DNA from: Rhodospirillales bacterium
Lineage (GTDB): Bacteria > Pseudomonadota > Alphaproteobacteria > Reyranellales > Reyranellaceae
NCBI GenBank assembly: GCA_016699855.1
Contig: CP064988.1
Span: 186,001 to 250,000 of the forward strand
Direction: 5' to 3'
Length of the DNA: 64,000 bases
The translations under genes and the position numbers were made by a program. Every line of letters starts with the position of its first letter. Within the stretch, counting starts at the first letter, position 1. The notes beneath the pieces were generated by a model, which was not told the origin of the DNA, ran no database searches, and was given only the letters and a program-made list of their open reading frames with translations. Positions 28,635 through 37,616 of the stretch are shown in pieces.

Positions 28635-29545
28635 GCGGCCGCCGCGCAATTCGCCTTCAACGCCTGCGCGACCTTCGACGCCGGCTCCCGCCCCAGCGCG
28701 GCGCAGATCGCGCGGCCCGCCGCGGCGACGGCGTCGAGGTCGACGCCGTGTTCGACACCGAGCCCGTTCAGCATGTAGACGACGTCCTCGGTGCCGACGT
28801 TGCCCGAGGCGCCCTTGGCGTAGGGGCAGCCGCCCAGCCCGGCGACGGCGGTGTCGAACACCGTGATCCCCCGCTCCATCACCGCGAGGATGTTGGCCAG
28901 CGACTGGCCGTAGGTGTCGTGGAAATGCGCCGCGATCTTGTCGCGCGGCACTTTCGCGGCCACGGCGTCGATCATCTCTACGCACTTGCCGGGCGTGCCG
29001 ACACCGATCGTGTCGCCGAGCGAGACCTCGTAGCAGCCCATGCGGAACAAACGGTCGGCGACCTCCGCCACCTTGCCCGGCGCGACGGCGCCGTCGTAGG
29101 GGCAGGCGATCACGGTCGAGATGTAGCCGCGCACGCGGATGCCGTGGTGGCGCGCCGCCTCGACCACCGGCGCGAAGCGCTCGAAGCTCTCGTCGATCGA
29201 GCAGTTGGTGTTCTTGCGGCAGAACGCCTCCGACGCCGCCGTGAACACCGCGATCTCGCCGCACCTCGCCTCGATCGCGGCGTTCATGCCCTGCTCGTTC
29301 GGCACCAGCACGGGATAGGAGACGCCGGGCCTGCGGGCGATGCCGGCCAGCACCTCGTCCGTGCTCGCCATCTGCGGCACCCATTTGGGCGACACGAAGC
29401 TGCCGGACTCGACCGTGGTGTGGCCGGCCGCCGACAACGCGTCGATCAGCGCGATCTTGGCCGCGACCGATACCGGCCGGGCCTCGTTCTGCAGACCGTC
29501 GCGGGGGCCGACCTCGACCAGTCGCGCGCGTTTGGGCAGGTTCAT
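28631..29545 (-). CDS. hmgL: Hydroxymethylglutaryl-CoA lyase
   Basis: Splits HMG-CoA into acetoacetate and acetyl-CoA, the last step of leucine degradation. 304 residues of the DRE-TIM metallolyase family: LVEVGPRDGLQNE (metal Asp and catalytic Arg), HFHDTYGQ (metal His pair, about 207-209), and the active-site Cys in VAGLGGCPYAKGASGN (about residue 240). It lies 30 bases behind a GSAM-like aminotransferase and overlaps the AhpD-like gene. It completes the pathway started by liuB-C-D. Also called liuE or mvaB in other genomes. Confidence 0.95.
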   Translation of the reverse strand: MNLPKRARLVEVGPRDGLQNEARPVSVAAKIALIDALSAAGHTTVESGSFVSPKWVPQMASTDEVLAGIARRPGVSYPVLVPNEQGMNAAIEARCGEIAVFTAASEAFCRKNTNCSIDESFERFAPVVEAARHHGIRVRGYISTVIACPYDGAVAPGKVAEVADRLFRMGCYEVSLGDTIGVGTPGKCVEMIDAVAAKVPRDKIAAHFHDTYGQSLANILAVMERGITVFDTAVAGLGGCPYAKGASGNVGTEDVVYMLNGLGVEHGVDLDAVAAAGRAICAALGREPASKVAQALKANCAAAA

Positions 29546-29575
29546 CGCAGCACTCCTCCCATGGCCGCCTCTATC

Positions 29576-30886
29576 TCACGCCGCGCCCAGCCGCGCCATG
29601 GCGCGGTCGGCGGCGGCGAGCGTCTCGTCGATCGTGGCGTCGTCGTGCGCCGCCGAGAGGAACCACGAACACCGCTGGTTCACCCGCACGCCCTCGTCCT
29701 GCAGCGCGCGGCTGAGCGCCAGCGCCCGGTCGCGGTCGGTGGCGGCGGCCTCGCGGAAATTCCGGGGCGCGGGCCCGTCGGTGACGAAGGTCTGGAAGAT
29801 GGTCGGCAACCCGCGCGCCAGGATCGGCAGGCCGTGCCGCCGTCCCAGCGCCTCCAGCCCGGCCATCAACCGAAGACCGCGCCCCTCCATGGCGGCGTAG
29901 AGCGCGCCGCCATCGCGCTCCAGCTCGTCGAGCGCGGCCAGGGCCGCGGCGACGCTCTGGACGTTTCCGTTGTAGGTGCCGCCGTGCATGACGCCGCGGG
30001 TCTGCAGAACCTCCATCACGTCGCGACGGCCCGCCACCAGCGCCAGAGGAAACCCCGCCGCCACCGCCTTGGCGTAGATCGCGAGATCGGCGGCCACGCC
30101 GAAGCGGCCCTGCGCGCCGCCGAGGCCGGCGCGGAAGCCCGTGATCACCTCGTCGCATATGAACAGCGCGCCGTGGCGCCGGCACAGCGCCGCGACACCG
30201 GCGAGATAGCCGGGCTCGGCGATCACGGCGCCGCCGTTGACCATGACGGGCTCCATGATCACGGCGGCGATGTCGCGCCCCTCGCGCGCGAACAACCGGT
30301 CCAACGCCGCCAGATCGTTCCAGCCGCACACCGAGACGTCGTCGAGCGCGCCCGGCGCGATCCCCGGCGACTCCGCGACCGGTGCCGGCGCCTCCGCCGG
30401 GCCGGCCTCGTTCCCTGTCGGCCGGACGCTGATGTAGGTCTGGTCGGTCCAACCGTGGTAGTGGCCCTCGAACTTCACGATCTTGGGCCGCCCGGTGAAG
30501 GCGCGCGCGACGCGCAGCGCCATCAGCACGGCCTCCGTGCCGGAGGTCGCGAAGCGCACCAGCTCGGCGCCCGGCAGGATCCGGCACAGCCGCTCCGCGA
30601 GTTCGGCCTCGCGACGGTGCTGCGCGGCGAACACCTGGCCGTCGGCGAGGCTGTCGGCCACCGCGCGCAGCACGCCCGGCGGCGCGTGGCCGAGGATCGC
30701 CGGCCCGTTGCCGAGGACGTAGTCGATGTGGACGTTGCCATCGACGTCGTGCAGACGCGCGCCCTCGCCGCGCGCGAAGAACAGCGGCACCGGCGCGCTG
30801 GCGTAGCGCACGTTGCTGCTGACGCCGCCCGCCATGTGCCGGCGCGCGCGTTCGTAGAGCTCCTCGGATCGCCGGTATTCGCGCAT
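29576..30886 (-). CDS. GSAM-like class III aminotransferase
   Basis: 436 residues. GGVSSNVRY, RFATSGTEAVLMALRVARAFTGR, KFEGHYHGW, ICDEVITGFR (Asp245) and the Schiff-base Lys273 in LAIYAKAVAAGFP show an intact glutamate-1-semialdehyde-aminomutase-type PLP enzyme. It lacks the strict HemL sequence pattern, so I call it only by family; it is the second such gene in the window (the other is at 19.3 kb). It is first in the run leading to hmgL, suggesting a role in amino-acid catabolism. Substrate unknown. Confidence 0.85.
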   Translation of the reverse strand: MREYRRSEELYERARRHMAGGVSSNVRYASAPVPLFFARGEGARLHDVDGNVHIDYVLGNGPAILGHAPPGVLRAVADSLADGQVFAAQHRREAELAERLCRILPGAELVRFATSGTEAVLMALRVARAFTGRPKIVKFEGHYHGWTDQTYISVRPTGNEAGPAEAPAPVAESPGIAPGALDDVSVCGWNDLAALDRLFAREGRDIAAVIMEPVMVNGGAVIAEPGYLAGVAALCRRHGALFICDEVITGFRAGLGGAQGRFGVAADLAIYAKAVAAGFPLALVAGRRDVMEVLQTRGVMHGGTYNGNVQSVAAALAALDELERDGGALYAAMEGRGLRLMAGLEALGRRHGLPILARGLPTIFQTFVTDGPAPRNFREAAATDRDRALALSRALQDEGVRVNQRCSWFLSAAHDDATIDETLAAADRAMARLGAA

Positions 30887-30973
30887 GGCCCCTCCGCCGG
30901 ATTTGCGCTAGCGTGGCGCATCGGCGGGCCGGCGTCGAGCGCGCCGCCCGCCCCCGTGATTCCGGAGGCCCGT

Positions 30974-31897
30974 ATGACCGCCCTGTCGAATTCCCGCGTC
31001 GCATGGTTCAACGGCAGGATCGTGCCCGAGAACCAGGTCATGATCCCGTTCCGCGACCGCAGCTGGAAGTACGGCGACGGCGCCTTCGACATGACGCGCA
31101 CCTTCGAGGGCGCCCCGTTCCGCCTGAAGGAGCACATCGACCGCTTCTACCGCTCGCTGCGCTACCTGCGCATCGATCCCGGGATCTCGCCGTCCGAGAT
31201 GGTGGCGCACAGCGAGGAGGTCGTGGCGCGCAACGAGCACCTGCGCGCCGAGGCCGGCGACTGGTGGGTCGGCCAGCGCGTCAGCCGCGGCGTCGACGCG
31301 GTCGGCGACGAGGGCTGGGAGCACACCGGTCCGAACGTCGTGATCGAGGTCCTGCCGATCCCGATGGCCAAGCGCGCCAAGTATTTCCGCGACGGCGCCG
31401 ACGTCATGGTCACGGCGATGCGCAGGACCGCGCCGAACATGCTGAGCCCGCGCGCCAAGACCCACAACTACCTCAACATGATCGTGGCCGAGCAGCCGGT
31501 GAAGGCGCTGAACCCCGACGCCTGGGCGATCCTGCTCGACGAGAACGGCAACCTCGCCGAGGGTCTCGGCAGCAACATCTTCATCGTCCGCGACGGCGCG
31601 CTGACCACCCCGCGCGACAAGTACGTGCTGCCCGGCGTCAGCCGGCAGATGACGATGGACCTCGCGGCGAAGCTGGGCATCGGCTGCCAGGAGGCCGACA
31701 TCGACCTGTTCGACGCCGAGAACGCCGACGAGATGTTCCTGACCTCGACCAGCCTGTGCATCCTGCCGGTGCGCAGCTTCAACGGCCAAGCGGTCGGCGC
31801 CGGCAAGACGCCCGGCCCGGTGACGGCCAAGCTGACGGCCGCCTACAGCGCCGAGGTCGGCTGCGACTTCGTCAAGCAGTACCTCGACCGGCTCTAG
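30974..31897 (+). CDS. ilvE: Branched-chain amino acid aminotransferase-like (class IV)
   Basis: 307 residues of fold-type IV PLP enzymes. FRDRSWKYGDGAFDMTRTF, RLKEHIDRFYRSLRYL, the Schiff-base Lys162 in SPRAKTHNYLN, NLAEGLGSNIF (Glu196) and the C-terminal LTSTSLCILPVRSFNG are all present. BCAT interconverts Leu/Ile/Val and their keto acids; D-amino acid aminotransferase and aminodeoxychorismate lyase are related, so the exact substrate is inferred. Its place beside HMG-CoA lyase and the liu genes supports leucine. GGAGG lies 7 bases before the ATG. Confidence 0.8.
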   Translation: MTALSNSRVAWFNGRIVPENQVMIPFRDRSWKYGDGAFDMTRTFEGAPFRLKEHIDRFYRSLRYLRIDPGISPSEMVAHSEEVVARNEHLRAEAGDWWVGQRVSRGVDAVGDEGWEHTGPNVVIEVLPIPMAKRAKYFRDGADVMVTAMRRTAPNMLSPRAKTHNYLNMIVAEQPVKALNPDAWAILLDENGNLAEGLGSNIFIVRDGALTTPRDKYVLPGVSRQMTMDLAAKLGIGCQEADIDLFDAENADEMFLTSTSLCILPVRSFNGQAVGAGKTPGPVTAKLTAAYSAEVGCDFVKQYLDRL

Positions 31898-32054
31898 CCT
31901 GGCTTCCAATCGGCCCGCCGGCAGCGACGCGATGCGAAGCTCCGGAGGCGGCGTATCGCGCGCCCTCCCCTCGCCGCGCGGCTGAGAGCGCGAGGTCGGC
32001 CGCGCGCCATGTCGCGGGACGCCCGCTGGCGCGGTGTGGTAACGACACCACCGC

Positions 32055-32621
32055 ATGGAAGCGTTCCTCGTCTCGACCGGAATCGTCGCGCTGGCGGAGT
32101 GCGGCGACAAGACCCAGCTTCTGGCCGTCGCTCTGGCCGCGCGTTACCGCGCGCCGTGGCCGATCCTCGCCGGCATCTTCGCGGCGACGCTGCTGAACCA
32201 CGCCGGCGCGGGATACGTCGGCAGCCTGCTGGGCCACTGGCTGGACGGGCCGTGGGCCCGCTGGATCGTCGGCGGCTCGTTCATCGCGATGGCGGTGTGG
32301 GCGCTGATCCCCGACCGTCTCGACGATGACGCCGCCGCCCGCCCCGCCCTCGGCGCGTGGGCGGTGTTCACCGCGACGACGATGGCGTTCTTCGTGATCG
32401 AGATGGGGGACAAGACGCAGGTCGCCACGGTCGCGCTGGCGGCGCGCTACGAGCAGCTCGCCGCCGTGGTCGCCGGCACGACGATCGGCATGATGCTCGC
32501 CAACGCGCCGGCGGTGTGGCTGGGCGACAGGCTGGCGCAGCGCCTGCCGCTGGCGGCGCTCAACAAGGGCGCCGCGCTGCTGTTCGCGATCCTCGGCGTG
32601 GCGACGATCGCGTTCGGCTGA
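32055..32621 (+). CDS. GDT1/TMEM165 family (UPF0016) cation transporter
   Basis: 188 residues with six membrane helices and two ExGDKT signatures: LAECGDKTQLLAVALAARYR (about 13-32) and VIEMGDKTQVATVALAARYE near the middle. This duplicated motif defines the family, whose members export Mn2+ or exchange Ca2+/Mn2+ for protons. Manganese homeostasis is the likely role. The 157-base leader upstream has no recognisable yybP-ykoY element. A perfect 30-base palindrome follows at 32690. Confidence 0.9.
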   Translation: MEAFLVSTGIVALAECGDKTQLLAVALAARYRAPWPILAGIFAATLLNHAGAGYVGSLLGHWLDGPWARWIVGGSFIAMAVWALIPDRLDDDAAARPALGAWAVFTATTMAFFVIEMGDKTQVATVALAARYEQLAAVVAGTTIGMMLANAPAVWLGDRLAQRLPLAALNKGAALLFAILGVATIAFG

Positions 32622-32689
32622 CCGACGCCGCGCCCGACGAAGTCCTCCGCCAACTCGTGCGCCGCCCACGTCGTCGCAAGCGTTCCCCG

Positions 32690-32756
32690 CGTCATCCCGA
32701 GCGCAGCGAGGGATCTTTAGGCCGCGTAAAGATCCCTCGCTGCGCTCGGGATGACG
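32690..32756. repeat. Perfect 30-base inverted repeat (REP-like)
   Basis: Two exactly complementary 30-base arms (32690-32719 and 32727-32756) flank a 7-base loop. The arm begins CGTCATCCCGAGCGCAGCGA. An imperfect relative is at 51644-51712. It lies between convergent transcription from the GDT1 gene and ndk, and would form a very stable RNA hairpin. It could serve as a bidirectional terminator or RNA-stability element. Confidence 0.93.
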
Positions 32757-32809
32757 ACGGAGGCGACGGGCGTCCTTGTCGAGGCGGCCGACGATGCTCG
32801 GCCGAAGCC

Positions 32810-33232
32810 TCACCCGACGATGTCGCTGCCGGCGAAGAAGTAGGCGATCTCGATCGCGGCGTTCTCCGGCGAGTCCGAGCCGTGCACCGAGTTGGCCTCG
32901 ATCGACTCGGCGAAGTCCTTGCGGATGGTGCCGGCGGCGGCGTTGGCCGGGTTCGTCGCGCCCATGATCTCGCGGTTGCGCGCGATGGCGTTGTCGCCCT
33001 CGAGCACCTGCACGACCACCGGGCCGGACGTCATGAACTTCACGAGGTCGCCGAAGAACGGCCGCGCGCGGTGCACGCCGTAGAAATTCTCGGCCTGCTG
33101 CTGGCTCATCCAGATGCGCCGCTGGGCGACGACGCGCAGACCGGCCTCCTCGAAGCGGGCGTTGATCCTGCCCGTGAGGTTGCGGCGCGTCGCGTCCGGC
33201 TTGATGATCGAAAAGGTGCGCTCGAGCGCCAT
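32810..33232 (-). CDS. ndk: Nucleoside diphosphate kinase
   Basis: 140 residues, the standard length. It balances NTP pools by moving the terminal phosphate from ATP to NDPs. RTFSIIKPDATRRNLTGR opens the fold, and the phosphorylated His117 lies in EANSVHGSDS. The ATG at 33232 gives the canonical start MALERTFSIIKPD; longer in-frame leaders are out-of-context basic sequence. Divergent from the ABC-F gene, with 151 bases between the starts. No operon partner. Confidence 0.97.
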   Translation of the reverse strand: MALERTFSIIKPDATRRNLTGRINARFEEAGLRVVAQRRIWMSQQQAENFYGVHRARPFFGDLVKFMTSGPVVVQVLEGDNAIARNREIMGATNPANAAAGTIRKDFAESIEANSVHGSDSPENAAIEIAYFFAGSDIVG

Positions 33233-33383
33233 GGTCGTCTCCACGAAGGATGGCGGGGGATGGCGGGCGCCCACGCCCGGCCGCGAAAGTCGCGGGCTTA
33301 TAGACTCTCCGCGTTCCTGCGGCAACCGGCGCCCCGCCGGGCGCTTTGCCGGGCGCGGCGCGCGTGGTAAACGCCGCGCCGCC

Positions 33384-35312
33384 ATGCTGCACATCAACGA
33401 CCTCACCTACCGCGTCGCCGGCCGGCCGCTGTTCGAGCGCGCCACCGTCGCGGTGCCGGCCGGGCGGCGCGCCGGGCTGGTCGGCCGCAACGGCACCGGC
33501 AAGTCGACGCTGCTGCGCCTGATCCGGAGCGAGCTCGGCGTCGACGGCGGCTCGGTGACGGTGCGCGCCAGCGCCCGCATCGGCGAGGTGGCCCAGGACG
33601 CGCCGGGCGGCGACAAATCCGTGCTCGAGACGGTGCTGGAGGCCGACCGCGAGCGCGCCGCCCTGCTGGTCGAGGCCGAGACCGCGACCGAGCCCAACCG
33701 CGTCGCCGAGATCCATATCCGCCTGGCCGACATCGGCGCCCACAACGCCCCCTCCCGCGCCGCCGCCATCCTGCACGGGCTGGGCTTCGACCACGCCGCC
33801 CAGCAGCGGCCGTGCGGCGAGTTCTCCGGCGGCTGGCGCATGCGCGTGGCGCTGGCGCAGGCGCTGTTCGCGCAGCCCGACCTGCTGCTGCTCGACGAGC
33901 CCAGCAACCACCTCGACATCGAGGCGCGGCTGTGGCTGTCGGACTACCTGCGCACCTACCCCTACACGCTGCTGCTGGTCAGCCACGACCGCGAGCTGCT
34001 GAACGCGGTGTGCGACCAGATCGTGCACATCGACCAGGGCAGGCTGGTCTCCTACACGGGCAACTTCGACCGCTTCGAGCGCACGCGCCGCGAGCAGGCC
34101 GAGCGCCAGGCGGCGCTTCAGACCCGGCAGATGGCCGAGCGCAAGCGCATCCAGGCGTTCGTCGACCGCTTCCGCGCCAAGGCGAGCAAGGCGCGCCAAG
34201 CGCAGTCGCGCATGAAGCTGCTGGAGAAGATGGAGCCGATCGTGCCGGTGGCGTCCGACTCGGCGATCGAGTTCTCGTTCCCCAACCCCGATCCGCTGTC
34301 GCCGCCGCTGATCGCCATGGACGACGCCTCGGTCGGCTACGGCGACGGGCCGCCGGTGCTGCGCAAGCTGAACCTGCGCATCGACATGGACGACCGCATC
34401 GCCCTGCTCGGCCAGAACGGCAACGGCAAGTCGACCTTCATCCGCCTGCTGGCCGGTCGGCTGGCGACGCGCGGCGGCAGCCTGCGCAAATCCGGCAAGC
34501 TGCGGGTGGGCTACTTCTCGCAGCAGCAGGAGGAGGAGCTCGACGTCGACGGCACGCCGTTCCAGCACATGCGCCGCCTGATGCCGCTGGCGACCGAGAC
34601 GGCGGTGCGGTCGCAGCTCGGCCGCTTCATGTTCTCCGGCCCGCGCGCCGACCAGACCGTCAAGACGCTGTCGGGCGGCGAGCGCACGCGGCTGCTGTTC
34701 GCGCTGATGACGCGCGAGGCGCCGCACATCCTGCTGCTCGACGAGCCGACCAACCATCTCGACATGGATTCGCGCGCCGCCCTGGTCGAGGCGCTGAACG
34801 AGTACGACGGCGCCGTGATCCTGGTCAGCCACGACGCCCATCTCGTGCGTCTGGTCGCCGACCGGTTGTGGCTGGTCGCCGACGGCACCTGCGCTTCGTT
34901 CGAGGGCGACCTCGACGACTACGAGAGCCAGGTCATGTCCGACCGCGGCGCCCGGCGGGAGAAGCGCGCCCGCGTCGACGATGCGCCGGCAGCCGCCGCC
35001 GCGCCGGCAACGCCAGCGCCACCGCCCCTGCCGAAGGCCGAGCGCCGGCGCGCCGACGCCGAGCACCGCCAGCGCCTGGCGCCGCTGCGCAAGAGCATCG
35101 AGCGGGCCGAGAAGGAGCTGGAAAAGCTGAACGCCCAGCGCGTCGCGCTCGACGCCAAGCTGGCCGACCCGGACCTCTACGCCGGCCCGGCCGAGGCGGT
35201 CACGCGCCTGCAGATCGACCTCGGCTACCTGATCAAGAGCATCGCCGACGCCGAGGAGCGCTGGCTGGAGGCGCAGGCCGCGCTCGAGGCGGCCCAGAGC
35301 GAGGCGGCCTGA
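33384..35312 (+). CDS. ABC-F family ATPase (YheS/Uup-like)
   Basis: 642 residues, two ABC domains in one chain without membrane segments, the ABC-F layout. Domain 1: GRNGTGKSTLL (about 34-43), signature FSGGWRMRVALAQAL, Walker B LLLLDEPSNHLD (about 167-178). An interdomain linker rich in Arg/Lys/Gln carries the P-site tRNA-interacting arm. Domain 2: GQNGNGKSTFIR, LSGGERTRL, LLLLDEPTNHLD. A C-terminal Ala/Pro stretch and a coiled-coil-like end (LRKSIERAEKELEKLNAQ) follow. Family members act on the ribosome to relieve stalled translation; YheS- and Uup-type roles cannot be separated here. Confidence 0.92.
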   Translation: MLHINDLTYRVAGRPLFERATVAVPAGRRAGLVGRNGTGKSTLLRLIRSELGVDGGSVTVRASARIGEVAQDAPGGDKSVLETVLEADRERAALLVEAETATEPNRVAEIHIRLADIGAHNAPSRAAAILHGLGFDHAAQQRPCGEFSGGWRMRVALAQALFAQPDLLLLDEPSNHLDIEARLWLSDYLRTYPYTLLLVSHDRELLNAVCDQIVHIDQGRLVSYTGNFDRFERTRREQAERQAALQTRQMAERKRIQAFVDRFRAKASKARQAQSRMKLLEKMEPIVPVASDSAIEFSFPNPDPLSPPLIAMDDASVGYGDGPPVLRKLNLRIDMDDRIALLGQNGNGKSTFIRLLAGRLATRGGSLRKSGKLRVGYFSQQQEEELDVDGTPFQHMRRLMPLATETAVRSQLGRFMFSGPRADQTVKTLSGGERTRLLFALMTREAPHILLLDEPTNHLDMDSRAALVEALNEYDGAVILVSHDAHLVRLVADRLWLVADGTCASFEGDLDDYESQVMSDRGARREKRARVDDAPAAAAAPATPAPPPLPKAERRRADAEHRQRLAPLRKSIERAEKELEKLNAQRVALDAKLADPDLYAGPAEAVTRLQIDLGYLIKSIADAEERWLEAQAALEAAQSEAA

Positions 35313-35330
35313 GCGGCCCCGCCCGCGCCG

Positions 35331-36545
35331 TCACGCCATCGCGGCGCGCGGCCGGCTGAAGCGGCGGATCTGGAGCACGGTCAGCACGTTGAGCAGGTAG
35401 ATCGCGAAGGCGCCCCAGAACATGCCGTGCGGCATGCCGTGGTCGATCAGCCAGCCGAACACCGGCGGTCCGAGCATCGAGCCGACGTCGAGGCCCGAGT
35501 ATACGAACCCGAACACCTTGCCCGACGCGCCCGGCGGCGTCGCGCCGCGCACGATCATGTCGCGCGACGGTCCGGTCACGCCGCCGGCGAACCCGGTCAA
35601 CGCCATCAACGGCAGCACCAGGAGCGCGGGGATCGCGCCCGTCGCGATCACGGCGGAAAGCGCGCCGGCCGCCAGCAAGCCACCGGCGGCGATGGCGTCG
35701 TGGCGCGAGGCGCTGTCGGCCAGCCAGCCGCCGGCGACGACGCCGACCGCCGAGCCCAGCAGCAGCGCGTTGAGCGACCAGATGGCGGCATCGCGCGACA
35801 ACGGGAACATGGCCTGCAGCGCCGGCACCGAGAATTGCTGCACGCCGACGACGGTGATCGCGACGAACACGAAATAGAGCATGCAGACCAGGATCGGCAC
35901 GGAGAACAGCGCCGAGACGTCGAACGCGCCCGAGGCGCCCGACGCGCGGCGCGCGACGCGGTGGTCGGTCATCGCGTGGCCCTGCGACATGACGGCGGCG
36001 GCGACGAGCACGCCCACCGCCGACGCGCTCGCCGCGGCGATCCGCCAGCCGAACATCTCCGACAGGAAGTAGATCACCGACGCCGCGACCCATCCCAGCG
36101 TGCCGCCGAGTCCGTGGACGCTGTAGGCGCGTCCGAGCCGGCGGGAGTCGACGGAGGCGTTAAGGATCGCGAAATCGGCGGGATGGAACACGCAGTTGCC
36201 GATGCCGGCGATCGTCACCAGCGGCACCAGCGTCCAGAAATCGCGCCCGAGGAGCGCGATCAGTCCGAAGGCCGACGCCGCCGACAGCAGCCCGAAGGTC
36301 AGGACGGGCCGCGCGCCGAAGCGGTCGACCGCGAAGCCGGCGGCGGTCTGGCCGACGCCCGACACGGCGTAGAAGATCGCGCCGAGCACGCCGATGTCGG
36401 TGTAGCTCAGACCGAACTGCGGCCGCACGACCAGCAGCAGCGTGACCAGCGCGAGCTGGTAGAAATGGCTGAGGCCGTGGGCGACGCCGACCACGCCGAT
36501 CACGCGGATATCGCGGCCGAGGGATTGTGCACCAGCGACGGACAT
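35331..36545 (-). CDS. MFS transporter
   Basis: 404 residues with 12 hydrophobic helices. The helix 2-3 loop GFAVDRFGARPVLTFG is the MFS signature, and NCVFHPADFAILNASV followed by GRAYSVHGLGGTLGWV are the helix 4-5 region of the fosmidomycin-resistance-like/NarK-neighbour group. Direction and substrate are unknown. Start at 36545 is backed by a GGGAG site; its first 46 bases overlap the 3' end of the small exported protein upstream on the same strand. Confidence 0.87.
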   Translation of the reverse strand: MSVAGAQSLGRDIRVIGVVGVAHGLSHFYQLALVTLLLVVRPQFGLSYTDIGVLGAIFYAVSGVGQTAAGFAVDRFGARPVLTFGLLSAASAFGLIALLGRDFWTLVPLVTIAGIGNCVFHPADFAILNASVDSRRLGRAYSVHGLGGTLGWVAASVIYFLSEMFGWRIAAASASAVGVLVAAAVMSQGHAMTDHRVARRASGASGAFDVSALFSVPILVCMLYFVFVAITVVGVQQFSVPALQAMFPLSRDAAIWSLNALLLGSAVGVVAGGWLADSASRHDAIAAGGLLAAGALSAVIATGAIPALLVLPLMALTGFAGGVTGPSRDMIVRGATPPGASGKVFGFVYSGLDVGSMLGPPVFGWLIDHGMPHGMFWGAFAIYLLNVLTVLQIRRFSRPRAAMA

Positions 36546-36991
36546 CGGCGCTCCCGGAATGACGGACGCGCCGCCCGGCTTCTCCGGGCGACACGTCGGC
36601 ATTCTACGCCAGCGGGGACCCCGGCGCGACCGGCGACGCCCTCATGGCTGGCGTGTTCCGCCGCGGGCTCGTCGAGGCGCGCGCCGATGGCCGGCTCCGG
36701 AAGCGCGAAACCATGGCCGCACCGCATCTTCTCGATATGCGGGATGGCCTCGGCCGAGCAGGCGCCGTCGCACCACGCCGGCGCCACCATGGTCTCGGTG
36801 CCGTCGCCGCCGCCGCGGCTGTCGGTCATCGAGCGGTTGGGCAGGTAGCGCTCGTGGAGCCCCTTGAGCTTCAGGCAGCAGGCCGCCTCGTCGGAGCGCA
36901 GCATGGTGCACTGCGCGGCGGCCAATTGCGGACCGAGGGCGGCGAGACCGAGCGCGAAACCGGCCGCCGCGAGAACGCCGGGACGTGACAT
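36500..36991 (-). CDS. Small exported Cys-rich protein, unknown
   Basis: 163 residues. The N-terminus SRPGVLAAAGFALGLAALGPQLAAAQ is a clear Sec signal peptide with an A-x-A cleavage site. The mature part starts with paired and spaced cysteines (CTMLRSDEAACC, WCDGACSAEA, MRCGHGF), which suggests disulfides in the periplasm. The last 60 residues are basic and overlap the start of the downstream MFS gene by 46 bases, so either the true end is earlier (a frameshift) or the two genes overlap. I do not recognise a family. Confidence 0.6.
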   Translation of the reverse strand: MSRPGVLAAAGFALGLAALGPQLAAAQCTMLRSDEAACCLKLKGLHERYLPNRSMTDSRGGGDGTETMVAPAWCDGACSAEAIPHIEKMRCGHGFALPEPAIGARLDEPAAEHASHEGVAGRAGVPAGVECRRVARRSRAARPSFRERRCPSLVHNPSAAISA

Positions 36992-37115
36992 ATCGACCTC
37001 ACGAGGAAAGGCAGGATTTGCGTGAGGCGCGATATCTGAACGGCGGGCCGGCGTCACGAGCCGGAGGGCGCAGGAGATTTGCGAGGCGGCGCCCGAGACA
37101 AGCTCGGGGTCCGGC

Positions 37116-37388
37116 TCAGCTCCGGGGCACGTTGAAGCCGTTCCGCCGGATGGCCTCCTCGAGCATGCGCAGGCCGGCCTCGTGGTCGCCCTTGCGGCAG
37201 GCGTCGTAGCCCAGCTCGCGCTCCAGCCGGCCGACCGGCATCCGCCCCTCGCCCACCCGGTCGCTGTAGCGGTCGTAATAGGCCGCGAGTTCGTCGCACC
37301 GCTTCAGGTCTCGCGCCGCGGCGGTCGACACCGTGCCGAGCGCCGCCAACGCGGCGACGATCACGGCCGCCTCCCGACACAACGACAT
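37116..37388 (-). CDS. Small exported protein, unknown
   Basis: 90 residues. SLCREAAVIVAALAALGTVSTAAARD is a likely signal peptide, after which about 65 residues include two Cys (KRCDELAAYYDRY and ELGYDACRKGDHEAGLRMLEEAI) and look like one helical repeat, somewhat like a TPR-type pair. The start ATG at 37388 has GGAGG directly before it. A hairpin (CCCGAG/CTCGGG at 37092-37108) lies 3' of the gene. Function unknown; a periplasmic location is the only firm inference. Confidence 0.7.
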   Translation of the reverse strand: MSLCREAAVIVAALAALGTVSTAAARDLKRCDELAAYYDRYSDRVGEGRMPVGRLERELGYDACRKGDHEAGLRMLEEAIRRNGFNVPRS

Positions 37389-37616
37389 CGCATCCTCCAC
37401 CGGACCCTTGTCGACGCGACCTATACCCACGCCAAGCGTCGTCGATCGAGTCGCTTCGCTTCAACACTCCGCCAGCCGACGTGAGGACCGCGACGTCGGC
37501 CGCCGCATGGCGGATTCGCGGCGCGCGCGGCGGAAGCGGATTTGCGGTTTCGCCGGTCCGACGCCAAGCTGCCGCCCGACGGGGCGCGCGCTCCGCGAAC
37601 GCATCGGAGGAACCGC

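Noticed and set aside
28748..30970. Long N-terminal extension of the aminotransferase frame upstream of 30974
   Set aside because: It is antisense to hmgL and the GSAM-like gene; the class IV enzyme begins at 30974 with a clear ribosome site.
31898..32054. Possible yybP-ykoY (Mn2+) riboswitch before the GDT1 gene, suggested by TAACGACACCACC near 32041-32053
   Set aside because: The matching 5' core (GGGGAGTAGC) is not found in the 157-base leader, so the fold cannot be completed.
37092..37108. CCCGAG/CTCGGG hairpin as a terminator
   Set aside because: Stem is only six bases with no T-tract; too weak to call alone, though it is noted with the neighbouring gene.
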